From positions 1 to 50,890 of the forward strand of contig NZ_CALUCN010000018.1 in assembly GCF_943914565.1 (NCBI RefSeq): a DNA stretch of 50,890 nucleotides, in the 5' to 3' direction. The notes beneath the pieces were generated by a model that saw nothing but the letters and a program-made list of their open reading frames with translations, was not told the origin of the DNA and ran no database searches. The position numbers and the translations under genes are program-made. Positions within the stretch are counted from its first letter, which is position 1. Each line of letters starts with the position of its first letter. Shown here in pieces: positions 23,882-34,042 of this stretch. Source of the DNA: an uncultured Tessaracoccus sp. Lineage in GTDB: Bacteria > Actinomycetota > Actinomycetes > Propionibacteriales > Propionibacteriaceae.

Positions 23882-25234
23882 TCAGGAGACCAGGGCGAAC
23901 ACGCCCCAGGTGATGGAGAACCCGACGAGTCCGAAGATCGTCGAGAGCACGGTCCAGGTCTTGAGACCGTCCTTCACGCCCAGGCCCAGGTACTTCGTGA
24001 CGATCCAGAAGCCGGAGTCGTTGATGTGCGACAGCCCGAGCCCGCCGAAGCAGATGGCGAGCGTGACGAGGGTGATCTGGACGTTGCTGTAGCCCGCGTC
24101 CTGGATCGGCTGGGCGAGCAGGCCCGCCGCCGTGAGGATCGCGACGGTCGCCGATCCCTGCGAAGCACGCAGCGCTGACGCGATCAGGAACCCCGCGAGG
24201 ACGATGGGCATGTGCAGTTCGATGAGCACCTCCGAGAATGCCTTCCCGATCCCCGAGGTGACGAGCACGTTCGCGAACACACCACCGGCGCCAGTGACGA
24301 AGACGATGACAGCGACGTCCGGCAGCGCGGAGTCCAGCACGGATCCGCGACGCTCGAGTGACCACCGCTGCTGGTGGCCGACGACCAGGTAGGCGACGAC
24401 CACGGCGGTCAAGAGTGCGAGCGGCGCAGCCCCGAGGGTGGTGGCGATCCGGTACGGCAGGCCGTCCTCCGGAAGCACCATGCCGCCGACGGTGCCTGTC
24501 ATGATCTGCAGGATTGGCAGCAGTACGAGCAGCACGACGATGCCGGCTCGCAACGGCCGGGTGTCGCCATCACGCGCGGCGACTGCCGCGGACCTGGTCG
24601 CTGGTGATTCCTGCAGCGTGACGCGGCCGGGCCGGAACAGCTTCGAGGCGAAGTAGCCAGCAACAACCGTCACGGCGCAGATCGGCAGCCCAATCATCAA
24701 CATCATCCCGTTGTCGGCTCCGGTGATCCCAGCCGCCGCGACGGGACCGGGGTGCGGAGGCAACGCCACGTGGACGGTGAGCATCGCTCCGGCCACGGGC
24801 AGACCCAGGGACAACGGATGAATCCCCGTGGCGCGGGCGAATCCGAACACGATCGGCGCCAGGATGATGAAGCCGACGTCGAAGAAGACCGGAATGCCCA
24901 GTACGAATGCCGACGCGGTGAGGGCCGCGATCACCATCTGGGGACCGAGCACCTTCGAGAAGCTCTGAGCGAGGGCGTCGGCGCCCCCTGCGGCCTCGAT
25001 CACGCGGCCGAGCATCGCGCCCAAGCCGACGATGATCATCACCCCGGAGAGCGTCTTGCCCATGCCCTCGGTCATCGTGGGGACGATGTCCAGCAGCGGG
25101 ATGCCCGTCGCGAGCGCGGTGCCGAACGAGACGAGCAACATCGCCACGAAGGCCGGCACTCGCAGCTGGATCACGAGCAGGAGCAACAGGAGGATCGCAC
25201 CGAGCGCGATCCCGAGCAGTGCAGCGGCGCTCAC
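23882..25234 (-). CDS. GntP-family sugar-acid:proton symporter
   Basis: A 450-residue polytopic membrane protein with about 12-14 hydrophobic segments. It begins MSAAALLGIALGAILLLLLLV, includes VGLGAMLGRVIEAAGGADALA, and later ALRASQGSATVAILTAAGL and GLGLSHINDSGFWIV. These are characteristic of GntP/GntT gluconate transporters. It likely imports a four-carbon or six-carbon sugar acid; the adjacent kinase and dehydrogenase favour a tetronate. It starts with GTG 25234, one base after the stop of the dehydrogenase gene, so translation is coupled. It is the last gene of the operon, before hairpin B. Confidence 0.92.
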   Translation of the reverse strand: MSAAALLGIALGAILLLLLLVIQLRVPAFVAMLLVSFGTALATGIPLLDIVPTMTEGMGKTLSGVMIIVGLGAMLGRVIEAAGGADALAQSFSKVLGPQMVIAALTASAFVLGIPVFFDVGFIILAPIVFGFARATGIHPLSLGLPVAGAMLTVHVALPPHPGPVAAAGITGADNGMMLMIGLPICAVTVVAGYFASKLFRPGRVTLQESPATRSAAVAARDGDTRPLRAGIVVLLVLLPILQIMTGTVGGMVLPEDGLPYRIATTLGAAPLALLTAVVVAYLVVGHQQRWSLERRGSVLDSALPDVAVIVFVTGAGGVFANVLVTSGIGKAFSEVLIELHMPIVLAGFLIASALRASQGSATVAILTAAGLLAQPIQDAGYSNVQITLVTLAICFGGLGLSHINDSGFWIVTKYLGLGVKDGLKTWTVLSTIFGLVGFSITWGVFALVS

Positions 25235-25235
25235 G

Positions 25236-26117
25236 TCAACCTCGCTTCGGCCGGACCACGTCGATGATGGACGAGTCGTCCATGGCGCCCTGACCGTTGG
25301 CGAACCCCTGGAGGTAGAGTTGCTCGGCCGCCGCGGCCACGGGCACGGGCATGCCGACCGACTTCGCCGCAGCGGTCACGATCCCCATGTCCTTGACGAA
25401 GATGTCGACACGAGACTTCACCTCCGGCTCCTCTCCGGCGAAGGCTTGGATCGCGCGAGGGCCTCGATCGCCGAGCATGAACGACGACGCCGCACCGGAC
25501 ATCAGCGCGTCGAGTGCCTTGGTCTGGTCGAGCCCCAGCTCGCCCGCGAGTGCCAGCGCCTCGGCCGCGGCGGCGATGTGCACGCCGCACAGCAGCTGGT
25601 TGACGGTCTTCATGCACTGCCCCTTGCCTGGCGTCTCACCCACCCAGACGAGGTTCGATGCCATGGCCTCGAGCACCGGGCGGCAGCGCTCGTAGACCTC
25701 GGGTGTCGCGCCGACCGTGACGAGTAGGTCGCCCTTGCCCGCCCGAACCGGGCCGCCGGAGACCGGTGCGTCCGCGAGACCGATGCCCAGCCCGTCGAGA
25801 CCTGCGGCGACGGTCTCGACCGCGGCGATGCCGACGGTGGAGGTGAGGATGATGGCGCTGCCGCGGGTGAGGACCGTGGCGATGCCGTCTGCGCCGTGAA
25901 GCAGCTCGTCGAGCTGCTCGTGGTTGCGCACGGCGACGAGCACGACGTCGGCTCCCTCTGCTGCTTCCCGGGCAGTGGGACGGCAGGTGACTCCCGCGTC
26001 GGTGGCGAGTGCGACGCGGGCTGCCGCGACGTCGAAGCCCGTGACGGCGAAGTGCTGGTGGAGCCAGCTGGCCATGGGGAGCCCCATGGCACCGAGACCG
26101 AGAACGGCGATGTTCAT
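25236..26117 (-). CDS. L-threonate dehydrogenase-like NAD(P)-binding oxidoreductase
   Basis: A 293-residue beta-hydroxyacid dehydrogenase. The N-terminal Rossmann motif is VLGLGAMGLPMASWL, and the substrate-binding DAPVSGGPVRAGKGDL and catalytic-Lys region GKGQCMKTVNQLLCGV are intact. Family members next to a DUF1537 kinase are L-threonate or D-erythronate dehydrogenases (LtnD type), which make 2-oxo-tetronate from the tetronate. The close relatives GarR and HIBADH are alternatives. AAAGGA is seven bases before the ATG. It lies between the kinase (27-base gap) and the GntP gene (1-base gap) in a minus-strand operon. Confidence 0.88.
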   Translation of the reverse strand: MNIAVLGLGAMGLPMASWLHQHFAVTGFDVAAARVALATDAGVTCRPTAREAAEGADVVLVAVRNHEQLDELLHGADGIATVLTRGSAIILTSTVGIAAVETVAAGLDGLGIGLADAPVSGGPVRAGKGDLLVTVGATPEVYERCRPVLEAMASNLVWVGETPGKGQCMKTVNQLLCGVHIAAAAEALALAGELGLDQTKALDALMSGAASSFMLGDRGPRAIQAFAGEEPEVKSRVDIFVKDMGIVTAAAKSVGMPVPVAAAAEQLYLQGFANGQGAMDDSSIIDVVRPKRG

Positions 26118-26144
26118 GATGGTGTCCTTTCGAGAGGATGGGAA

Positions 26145-27578
26145 TCAGGCTTGGGAGAGTGTGTCGACGACGTCGGCCAGCGAACGGTCCTCGCCGACGT
26201 TGCCGGCGAACACCACGAACGGGATGCCGGCAGCGGGTCCGTCTTGGCCCGACCACAACGAGACGATGCCGGGCAGCATGGGCCCGATGACGTCGGCTCG
26301 ACGGAACCCGAGCCCATGGGTCGCGATGTCCGAAGACGTGATGCCGCCCTTGGCAACCACGAAGCGCGGCGGGTTCGCGGCAAGGATGCGGCGCACGACA
26401 TCGACGAGCGCAGCGGAAACGGCCCGGGCGATCGCGAGCGATGCGTCACCGTCGGTGCCGGTCACCAAGGTGCGGGACGTGCGGACGACGCATGTCCCCT
26501 CGTCGAGTGCTCTCGCGGCTCGGGCGGCGATGTCCGCAACGTGGGCGTCGCGGCGCGCGGGGTCGATCACCGACGTCACCTCGAGCTCGAGCTCGTCGGG
26601 GTGCCGAGTACTTCGCAGGTGGTCGAGTTGGTCAGTGGTCAGCTGGACGTGACTGCCCACGCAGACGAGACCACCGGTTGCGACCTGTCGGCTGCCGCGG
26701 GAGGCGCGCACCTCGTCGGGTGTGACGGGTGGGCGGACCGCCTGCCCGATCCGGGCACGGACGAACGGTGGCCCCACGCGGTAGACGAAGGTGCTGCCAG
26801 CCTGCTCGGCTTCGATGAGGGCCAGCGCGAGCAGGCGGAGGTCAGCTTCCGTGACGATGTCCACGACGACGGGCTGGCGGTCATGGGCGGAGCGCAGCAA
26901 CGCGACCGTCGCGTCGCGATTCGTGCGCAGGGTGGTGAGGTCCAGCTCGAGCACCGTGCTCGCCGGCACCTTGCCGTCTGTCTTCTCCTCGACCCAGTCG
27001 GCGAGTCTCGATGCCTCGTAGCCGAACGTGGCATCGCGTGCGAATTGCGTCTCTCCGACGGGGCGGTATCCGCTGGACGGGGAGCCGGCGTAGTGCGTAC
27101 CCCGGACGGTGATGCGCCCTGCGTCTCCGAACGCAGGGACGATCACGACGCCGTCGACGGCTCGGCCATCGTGCTGCGAGAGCTCGTCTGCGATGACGTC
27201 CGGCTCGAGGGGAAAGTGGCCGCGCAGCGTCGAGTCCGAGCGGGACACGAAGGCGACGGGGCGGTCCGTTGCAGCCTCGAGCGCTGCGGCGACGCACTCC
27301 CGGTTGACTCGCTCGGCATCTGCGGGGGCGAGCGACCGAGTGTTCGTCATGACGTAGACGGCCGGCTTCCCCGTGCTGAAGGCCCAACGGAAGTCATCGG
27401 GCTCCCAGTGCGTGAGCACGGGCAGGTCAGCCACCGACTGGGTGCCGGTGGGATCGTCGTCGAGGACGACGTAGACGGTGTGGTCTCCGGCACGTTCGCG
27501 GGCGGCGACCACGTCGTCGGCTGAGACACGTACCTCAGGGGGCAGCCCCGCCAACAACTCGGACAGTGCAAGCACCAT
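26145..27578 (-). CDS. four-carbon acid sugar kinase (DUF1537; 3-oxo-tetronate 4-kinase type)
   Basis: A 477-residue kinase of the four-carbon acid sugar family. N-terminal sugar-binding features are YVVLDDDPTGTQSVADLPVLTHW, VMTNTRSL and FVSRSDSTLRGHFPLE. The C-terminal nucleotide-binding domain includes ILAANPPRFVVAKGGITSSDIATHGL and ends around AGIPFVVFAGNVGE. It phosphorylates 3-oxo-tetronate or a related acid, so that an OtnC aldolase can release DHAP. That aldolase and the OtnI isomerase are not in this window. AAAGGAG lies five bases before the ATG at 27578. It is the first gene behind the operator-promoter at 27597-27647. Confidence 0.92.
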   Translation of the reverse strand: MVLALSELLAGLPPEVRVSADDVVAARERAGDHTVYVVLDDDPTGTQSVADLPVLTHWEPDDFRWAFSTGKPAVYVMTNTRSLAPADAERVNRECVAAALEAATDRPVAFVSRSDSTLRGHFPLEPDVIADELSQHDGRAVDGVVIVPAFGDAGRITVRGTHYAGSPSSGYRPVGETQFARDATFGYEASRLADWVEEKTDGKVPASTVLELDLTTLRTNRDATVALLRSAHDRQPVVVDIVTEADLRLLALALIEAEQAGSTFVYRVGPPFVRARIGQAVRPPVTPDEVRASRGSRQVATGGLVCVGSHVQLTTDQLDHLRSTRHPDELELEVTSVIDPARRDAHVADIAARAARALDEGTCVVRTSRTLVTGTDGDASLAIARAVSAALVDVVRRILAANPPRFVVAKGGITSSDIATHGLGFRRADVIGPMLPGIVSLWSGQDGPAAGIPFVVFAGNVGEDRSLADVVDTLSQA

Positions 27579-27596
27579 GTTCACTCCTTTGTGCTC

Positions 27597-27611
27597 AGAC
27601 CTCAGAGGTCT
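27597..27611. promoter_or_regulatory. operator palindrome of the sugar-acid operon
   Basis: AGACCTC-A-GAGGTCT is a perfect 7-1-7 palindrome just downstream of the -10 box, where the RNA start should lie. A bound GntR protein would block transcription. An outer weaker repeat GCTCA/TGAGC (27593-27597 and 27617-27621) surrounds it. The regulator gene lies immediately upstream. Confidence 0.7.
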
Positions 27612-27618
27612 TGTGGTG

Positions 27619-27647
27619 AGCATAGGGCTACGCGTGATGCTGCGCAA
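27619..27647 (-). promoter_or_regulatory. promoter of the kinase-dehydrogenase-gntP operon
   Basis: On the minus strand, TTGCGC (27647-27642) and TATGCT (27624-27619) are separated by exactly 17 bases. The promoter sits in the 83-base gap between the GntR gene stop and the kinase start. Confidence 0.75.
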
Positions 27648-27661
27648 GGGGGTTCGGTAGG

Positions 27662-28360
27662 TCAGTCTTGCGCTGACGCGATGAGGTCCTCGAGGGTCTG
27701 GGTCATGTGCGCACGCATGGCGTCCTTCGCGCCCGGTACGTCCTGGGCAACGATCGCGGCAAGGACGCGGTGGTGGTGCTCGGTGGCGCGGGCACGGACC
27801 TCCGCGCGGGCCGAGGTCACTCGGCGCGACGCGTGCAGCGCCTCCTGGAGGGACCGCATGATCGGGGCCAGGAACGGATTGCCCGATGCGTGGAGGATTC
27901 GTTCGTGGAAGGCCAGGTCACAGCGCACGATGCCCTCGAGGTCGCTGCGCTTCGCAGCCTCGTCGTAGTCGTCGAGGAGTGCTTGCAAGGCGGCGAGGTC
28001 CTCGTCGTCACGGTTGGCGGCGGCAAGGCCGCAGGCGCCGACCTCCAGCATGCGTCGTACCTGGGTGAGCTGTTCCCCGAGCGCCCGGGGCGGGGTGGTG
28101 CGGGCAAGCATGGCGATGAGTGTGGGCAGGTCGCGCCACGCCGTTTGGGGAGCCACGTAGGTGCCGCGGCCATGGATCACGTGCAGGACCCCGCGATCCG
28201 TGAGTGCCCGCACGGCTTCACGCATCGTCGGGCGCGACACGTCGAGCAGGTTGGCGAGCTCCGACTCCGGGGGCAGCGCCTCGTCGGGGACGAACGTCCC
28301 CGCAGCGATGTGCTCCATGATGGCCTCGATGGCCCCGTCGACCAGCGCGCGTCGTGCCAT
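27662..28360 (-). CDS. FadR/GntR-family transcriptional regulator
   Basis: A 232-residue regulator. The N-terminal winged helix (residues 1-70) contains LPPESELANLLDVSRPTMREAVRALTDRGVLHVIHGRGTYV. The C-terminal FCD ligand domain (about 80-225) contains the metal/ligand residues of FDLAFHERILHASGN-type members (here CDLAFHERILHASGNPFL) and the late EHHHRVLAAI. It probably represses the downstream sugar-acid operon through the palindrome at 27597-27611, with a tetronate as inducer (inference). The start at ATG 28360 lies 20 bases after the phosphofructokinase stop, so it may be read from the pfkA transcript. Confidence 0.88.
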   Translation of the reverse strand: MARRALVDGAIEAIMEHIAAGTFVPDEALPPESELANLLDVSRPTMREAVRALTDRGVLHVIHGRGTYVAPQTAWRDLPTLIAMLARTTPPRALGEQLTQVRRMLEVGACGLAAANRDDEDLAALQALLDDYDEAAKRSDLEGIVRCDLAFHERILHASGNPFLAPIMRSLQEALHASRRVTSARAEVRARATEHHHRVLAAIVAQDVPGAKDAMRAHMTQTLEDLIASAQD

Positions 28361-28380
28361 GGCGGTCCCGATCTGACCCC

Positions 28381-29502
28381 TCAGTCGCCCAACCCGGTCC
28401 CGACAGCGCGTGCGGTGCGGATCCAGGGATGGTCGAGGGGCACGAGCGCGAGGTTGCCGGCGACGTCCTCGAGCGGGACCGCCTCGGCGCCTTCGCCCTT
28501 GGACGCGACCATGATCCCGTGCTCGCCGTCGTGGATCATCTCTGCGGCGGCGGAGCCGATGACCGAGCCGAGGAGCCGGTCGGCCGCGACGGGGATCCCG
28601 CCGCGCTGCACGTAGCCCAGGATGGTCACGCGCGACTCGAGCCCGGTGCGCGTCTCGACCTCGCGGGCGAGCCGGAAGGGGTGCTCGCGGTGGACGTCCT
28701 CGATGCTGTTGCGGTGCGCCTTCGCGATCTGTTTGGCCTCCGGCGTGGGCGCGGACTTCACCAGCGACTCCGCGGCCTCGAGTTCCTTCGTCGCCTCGAT
28801 GTCGCGCGCGCCCTCGGCGACGGCGATGACGGAGAAGTTGGTGCCCTTGGCCTTGCGGCGCTCGATGGTCTCGACGATCGAGTCGATGTGGTAGGGGATC
28901 TCGGGCAGCAGGATCACGTCGGCGCCGCCGGAGATGCCGGCCCCCAGCGTCAGCCATCCGGCCTTGTGGCCCATGATCTCCGCGATGATCACGCGGTGGT
29001 GCGAGTGTGCGGTGGAGTGCAGCCGGTCGATCGCCTCCGTGGCGATCTCGAGCGCGGTGGCGAACCCGAACGTGTTGTCGGTGTGCGCGATGTCCTTGTC
29101 GATCGTCTTGGGCAGGTGCACGACGGGCAACCCGGCCTGGTGCAGCCGCAGCGCGTTCTTCGCGGTGCCCCCGCCGCCCAGCATGGCCAGGCAGTCGAGC
29201 TTGTTGCGCTCCACGACCTCGGCGATCGTCGGGATCATGTCCTGCTGCTCGCCGTCGACGACCATCTTGTGCACCTTGTCGCGGCTCGTTCCGAGGAGCG
29301 TGCCGCCCAGGGTGAGGATGCCAGAGAGGGAGTCGCGGTCGAGCTGCTGCCAGGTGTCCTCCGCGAGCCCGCGGATCCCGCCGCGGAAGCCGATGAGTTC
29401 CATCCCGTACCGCCCCACCGCTGCCTTGCCGAGTCCTCGGATGGCGGCGTTCAGTCCGGGGGCGTCGCCGCCGGCCGTCAGGATGCCGATGCGCTTGGCC
29501 AT
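28381..29502 (-). CDS. pfkA: 6-phosphofructokinase
   Basis: A 373-residue cytoplasmic glycolytic enzyme. It starts MAKRIGILTAGGDAPGLNAAIRG. The active-site PKTIDKDI holds the catalytic Asp, and EIMGHKAGWL and VTILGYVQRGG follow. The phosphate-donor loop reads MLGGGGTAKNA, where E. coli ATP-PfkA has GGDGS. The second Asp/Glu position is Gly. A Gly rather than Asp at the donor-selecting site argues for ATP, but this must be tested. It starts at ATG 29502 and diverges from the flavodoxin gene. It precedes the GntR gene. Confidence 0.93.
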   Translation of the reverse strand: MAKRIGILTAGGDAPGLNAAIRGLGKAAVGRYGMELIGFRGGIRGLAEDTWQQLDRDSLSGILTLGGTLLGTSRDKVHKMVVDGEQQDMIPTIAEVVERNKLDCLAMLGGGGTAKNALRLHQAGLPVVHLPKTIDKDIAHTDNTFGFATALEIATEAIDRLHSTAHSHHRVIIAEIMGHKAGWLTLGAGISGGADVILLPEIPYHIDSIVETIERRKAKGTNFSVIAVAEGARDIEATKELEAAESLVKSAPTPEAKQIAKAHRNSIEDVHREHPFRLAREVETRTGLESRVTILGYVQRGGIPVAADRLLGSVIGSAAAEMIHDGEHGIMVASKGEGAEAVPLEDVAGNLALVPLDHPWIRTARAVGTGLGD

Positions 29503-29618
29503 GCCCTGCCTCTCTCGATCGCGTCGGGACCGACGATACCGCCGTTGCTCGCCCCTTCGCACCCGACGGCGGCCCGGCCCTCCACCTGCCCCGCGCCGGG
29601 CGCGTGGGAGGCGACAGT

Positions 29619-29624
29619 TAGTGT
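29619..29624 (+). promoter_or_regulatory. -10 box for leaderless flavodoxin gene (TAGTGT)
   Basis: TAGTGT ends seven bases before the ATG at 29632. Confidence 0.5.
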
Positions 29625-29631
29625 GGTGCGC

Positions 29632-30135
29632 ATGAGCAGGATCCTCATCGTCCACGGCACCCGGAGCGGCGCGACGGCGCACGTGGCCGAGCTGCTCGCC
29701 ACCAGGCTGCGCGCCGCGGGCCACCACGTCGAGGACACCCCGGCCTCGTCCGACCCGGCCCCCGACCACGCCGATCTCACCGTCGTCGGCAGCGGCATCG
29801 TCGCGGGCCGCTGGTACCCGGAAGTCCTCGACTGGATCCACCGGCACACCGAGCGGCTCCGCGGACGCGCAGCGGTGTTCAACGTCTCGCTCACCGCCGC
29901 CAACCCCGACCGCCGCGACGCAGCGCTCGGGCTCAACTCCCCGGCCGCATCGCTCCTCGACCCGGTCCTCGCCGAGGCCTTCGCCGGCCGCTACGAGCCG
30001 CAGGCGGTCTCCTGGTGGGGCCGCTGGTGGCTGCGCCTGCTCGGCAAGGGTCCGCAGGACCACCTCGACCCCGGCGCCGTCGAGCGGTGGGCCGACGCGA
30101 TCGCCGACCACCTCTCGGGAAGGCAGGCACACTAG
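29632..30135 (+). CDS. flavodoxin-domain protein (HemG-like)
   Basis: A 167-residue protein with an N-terminal FMN phosphate-binding loop (HGTRSGATAHVAELLATRL) and a second loop (TVVGSGIVAGRWYPEVLDWI). The pattern is that of the flavodoxin-like family related to HemG menaquinone-dependent protoporphyrinogen oxidase. The later WWGRWWLRLLGKGPQ segment is tryptophan-rich and could contact the membrane. The substrate is not clear; a redox role is inferred. It is followed five bases later by a tyrosine phosphatase gene, so the two probably form an operon. Confidence 0.8.
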   Translation: MSRILIVHGTRSGATAHVAELLATRLRAAGHHVEDTPASSDPAPDHADLTVVGSGIVAGRWYPEVLDWIHRHTERLRGRAAVFNVSLTAANPDRRDAALGLNSPAASLLDPVLAEAFAGRYEPQAVSWWGRWWLRLLGKGPQDHLDPGAVERWADAIADHLSGRQAH

Positions 30136-30140
30136 GCCTC

Positions 30141-30590
30141 ATGCACGTCATGTTCCTCTGCCACGGCAACATCTGCCGCTCCCCGATGGCCGAGCGCGTC
30201 GCCCGCCGCATGGCCGCCGACCGCGGCCTGGACCTCACCATCAGCTCCACCGGCGTCAGCGACGAGGAGGCCGGGCGCCCGATGGACCGCCGGGCCCGCC
30301 GCGTCCTCGCCGACCACGGCTACGACGCCGAGGGCCACGTCGCCCGGATGGTCACGCCCGAGCTCGCGCGCGACGTCGACCGCTTCGTCGTCGCCGAGCA
30401 GCACCACGCCGACGAGCTGCGCGCCCTCGGCGTCGACCCCGCGGCCATCCACCTCGTGACCGACTTCGACCCCGAGGCAGCCCCCGGCGACCCCCTGCCG
30501 GACCCCTGGTACGGCGGCCCCGCAGACTTCGAGCGCACCCTCGACGTGCTCGAACGCGCCGTCCCGCGGCTGCTCGACGAGCTCGCCTGA
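30141..30590 (+). CDS. low-molecular-weight protein tyrosine phosphatase
   Basis: A 149-residue cytosolic phosphatase. The P-loop CHGNICRSP is at residues 7-15, with C7 the nucleophile and R13 binding phosphate. The general acid is D121 in PDPWYGG. Length is normal for the family. It hydrolyses phosphotyrosine proteins, and in actinobacteria homologues can be secreted or paired with a kinase; no kinase gene lies here. It lies five bases downstream of the flavodoxin gene and converges with the GH13 operon. Confidence 0.93.
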   Translation: MHVMFLCHGNICRSPMAERVARRMAADRGLDLTISSTGVSDEEAGRPMDRRARRVLADHGYDAEGHVARMVTPELARDVDRFVVAEQHHADELRALGVDPAAIHLVTDFDPEAAPGDPLPDPWYGGPADFERTLDVLERAVPRLLDELA

Positions 30591-30611
30591 GCAGCGCACG
30601 GCCCCGGGCAA

Positions 30612-32263
<1,652 letters not shown>

Positions 32264-32267
<4 letters not shown>

Positions 32268-34003
32268 CGCCGGCCCCCGCGCGGGGAGGCGAGCCGCAGC
32301 ACGCGCGCCTCCCACGGGCCCAGCACCGAGGGGTCGCCGCTCGAGTCGTTGACGAGCACGGTCGTCGCGTCGTCGAGGGGCGGCACCTCGTCGAGGGGGA
32401 CGGGCGTCGGCGTGGACGAGCAGTTGGCGAGCACCAGGAGGCAGTCGTCGTCCAGCGTGCGCGTGAAGGCCCAGATCCGGTCGTCGTCGGGCAGCAGCAG
32501 CTCGAAGCGGCCGAGCTGCACGGTGGGGTCCTCGTGGCGGAGCCGCACCAGGCGTCGGTAGTGGTGGAAGACCGAGTCCGGGTCGTCCACCTGCGCCTTC
32601 GCGTTGATCTCGACGTGGTTGGGGTTCACCGGGAGCCACGGCGTGCCCGTCGTGAACCCGGCTCCTGGCGTGTCGTCCCACTGCAACGGCGTGCGCGCGT
32701 TGTCCCGGCCCTTCGCCGACAGCGCGGCGAGCACCGCGTCCTCCGGCTGGCCGGCCTCCGTGCGACGGCGGTACGCGTGCAGGCTCTCGATGTCGGCGAA
32801 GTCCTCGACCGTGGCGAACGGGTAGTTGGTCATGCCGAGCTCGTCGCCCTGGTAGACGTACGGCGTGCCTTTGTGCAGGTGCAGGACGGTGGCGAGCGCC
32901 TTCGCCGAGGCCACCCGGTGCTCGGGGGCGTCGTCGCCGAACCGGGAGACGACGCGTGGCTGGTCGTGGTTGCCGAAGTACAACGAGTTCCAGCCCGCGT
33001 CGGCGAGGCCGTACTGCCAGGCCGCGAGGTTGCGCTTCAGCGCGGGCAGGTCGAGCTCGACCACGTCCCACTTGTCGCCGTCGGCCCGCTGGTCGATCGC
33101 CATGTGCTCGAAGGTGAACACCATGTTGAGCTCGCGGCGCTCCGGATCCGTGACGCGCTGGGCGACCTCGATCGTCGAGTCGGGCATCTCCCCGACGGTG
33201 AGCAGGTCCAGCAGGTGCAGGCCCACCTCGCGGTTCATCTCGGCCAGGAACTCGTCGAGGCGGGGGCCGTTGGCGATCGCGCGCCAGTCGCCCGCGCCCG
33301 GCTCGATCGGACCGGGGCGCGTGAACGACTCCGGCTTGGAGATGAGGTTGATGACGTCCATGCGGAACCCGTCGACGCCGAGGTCGATCCAGAAGCGCAT
33401 CAGGTCGTGCACCGCGGCGCGCACCGCGGGGTTCTCCCAGTTCAGGTCCGGCTGGCCGGGGCTGAACATCGCGAAGTAGTACTCGCCGCTCGTCTCGTCG
33501 AAGTGCCAGGCGCTCGGGTGGAACGCGGCCGAGGAGTCGTCGGGTTCGGCGCCCGGCGTGCCCGGGGTCGCGCCCGGACGTGCGGGGCGCCAGTGGTACC
33601 AGTCGCGCCGCGGCGACGAGGGGTCGCGCGACTCCTGGAACCACGGGTGCTGGTCGGAGGTGTGGTTGACGACGAGGTCCATCACGATCCGGATGCCGCG
33701 CTCGTGCGCGCGCCTGATGAGGGCCCGCATGTCCTCGAGGGTGCCGAACAGCGGGTCGACGTCACGGTAGTCCGCGATGTCGTAGCCGTTGTCGACCATC
33801 GGCGACGGGTACACCGGTGAGAGCCACACGACGTCGACGCCGAGCAGTTCGAGGTGGTCGAGCCGGCTCGTGATCCCGGGCAGGTCGCCGATGCCGTCGC
33901 CGTCGGAGTCCTGGAAGGACCGCGGGTAGATCTGGTAGACGACGGCGCGCTTCCACCACTCGCCGGGCTCGGGGCTGGTCGCGTCGTCGGTACGGACAGG
34001 CAT
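32264..34003 (-). CDS. GH13 alpha-glucosidase / oligo-1,6-glucosidase (proximal copy)
   Basis: A 579-residue paralogue of the next gene. It opens EWWKRAVVYQIYPRSFQDSDGDGIGDL, with VVNHTSDQHPWF. Catalytic residues are D216 (GFRMDVIN), E272 (TVGEMPDS) and D347 (GNHDQPR). The extended loop between regions I and II (PRRDWYHWRPARPG) and GEMPDS fit oligo-1,6-glucosidase or alpha-glucosidase. The substrate probably matches a disaccharide or isomalto-oligosaccharide taken in by the upstream transporter. It lies 39 bases after the permease stop. Two intact neighbouring paralogues suggest division of linkage specificity. Confidence 0.93.
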
Positions 34004-34042
34004 GGATGCTCCTTCGGTCTCGTGGTCGGTGCAGGGTGTTGA

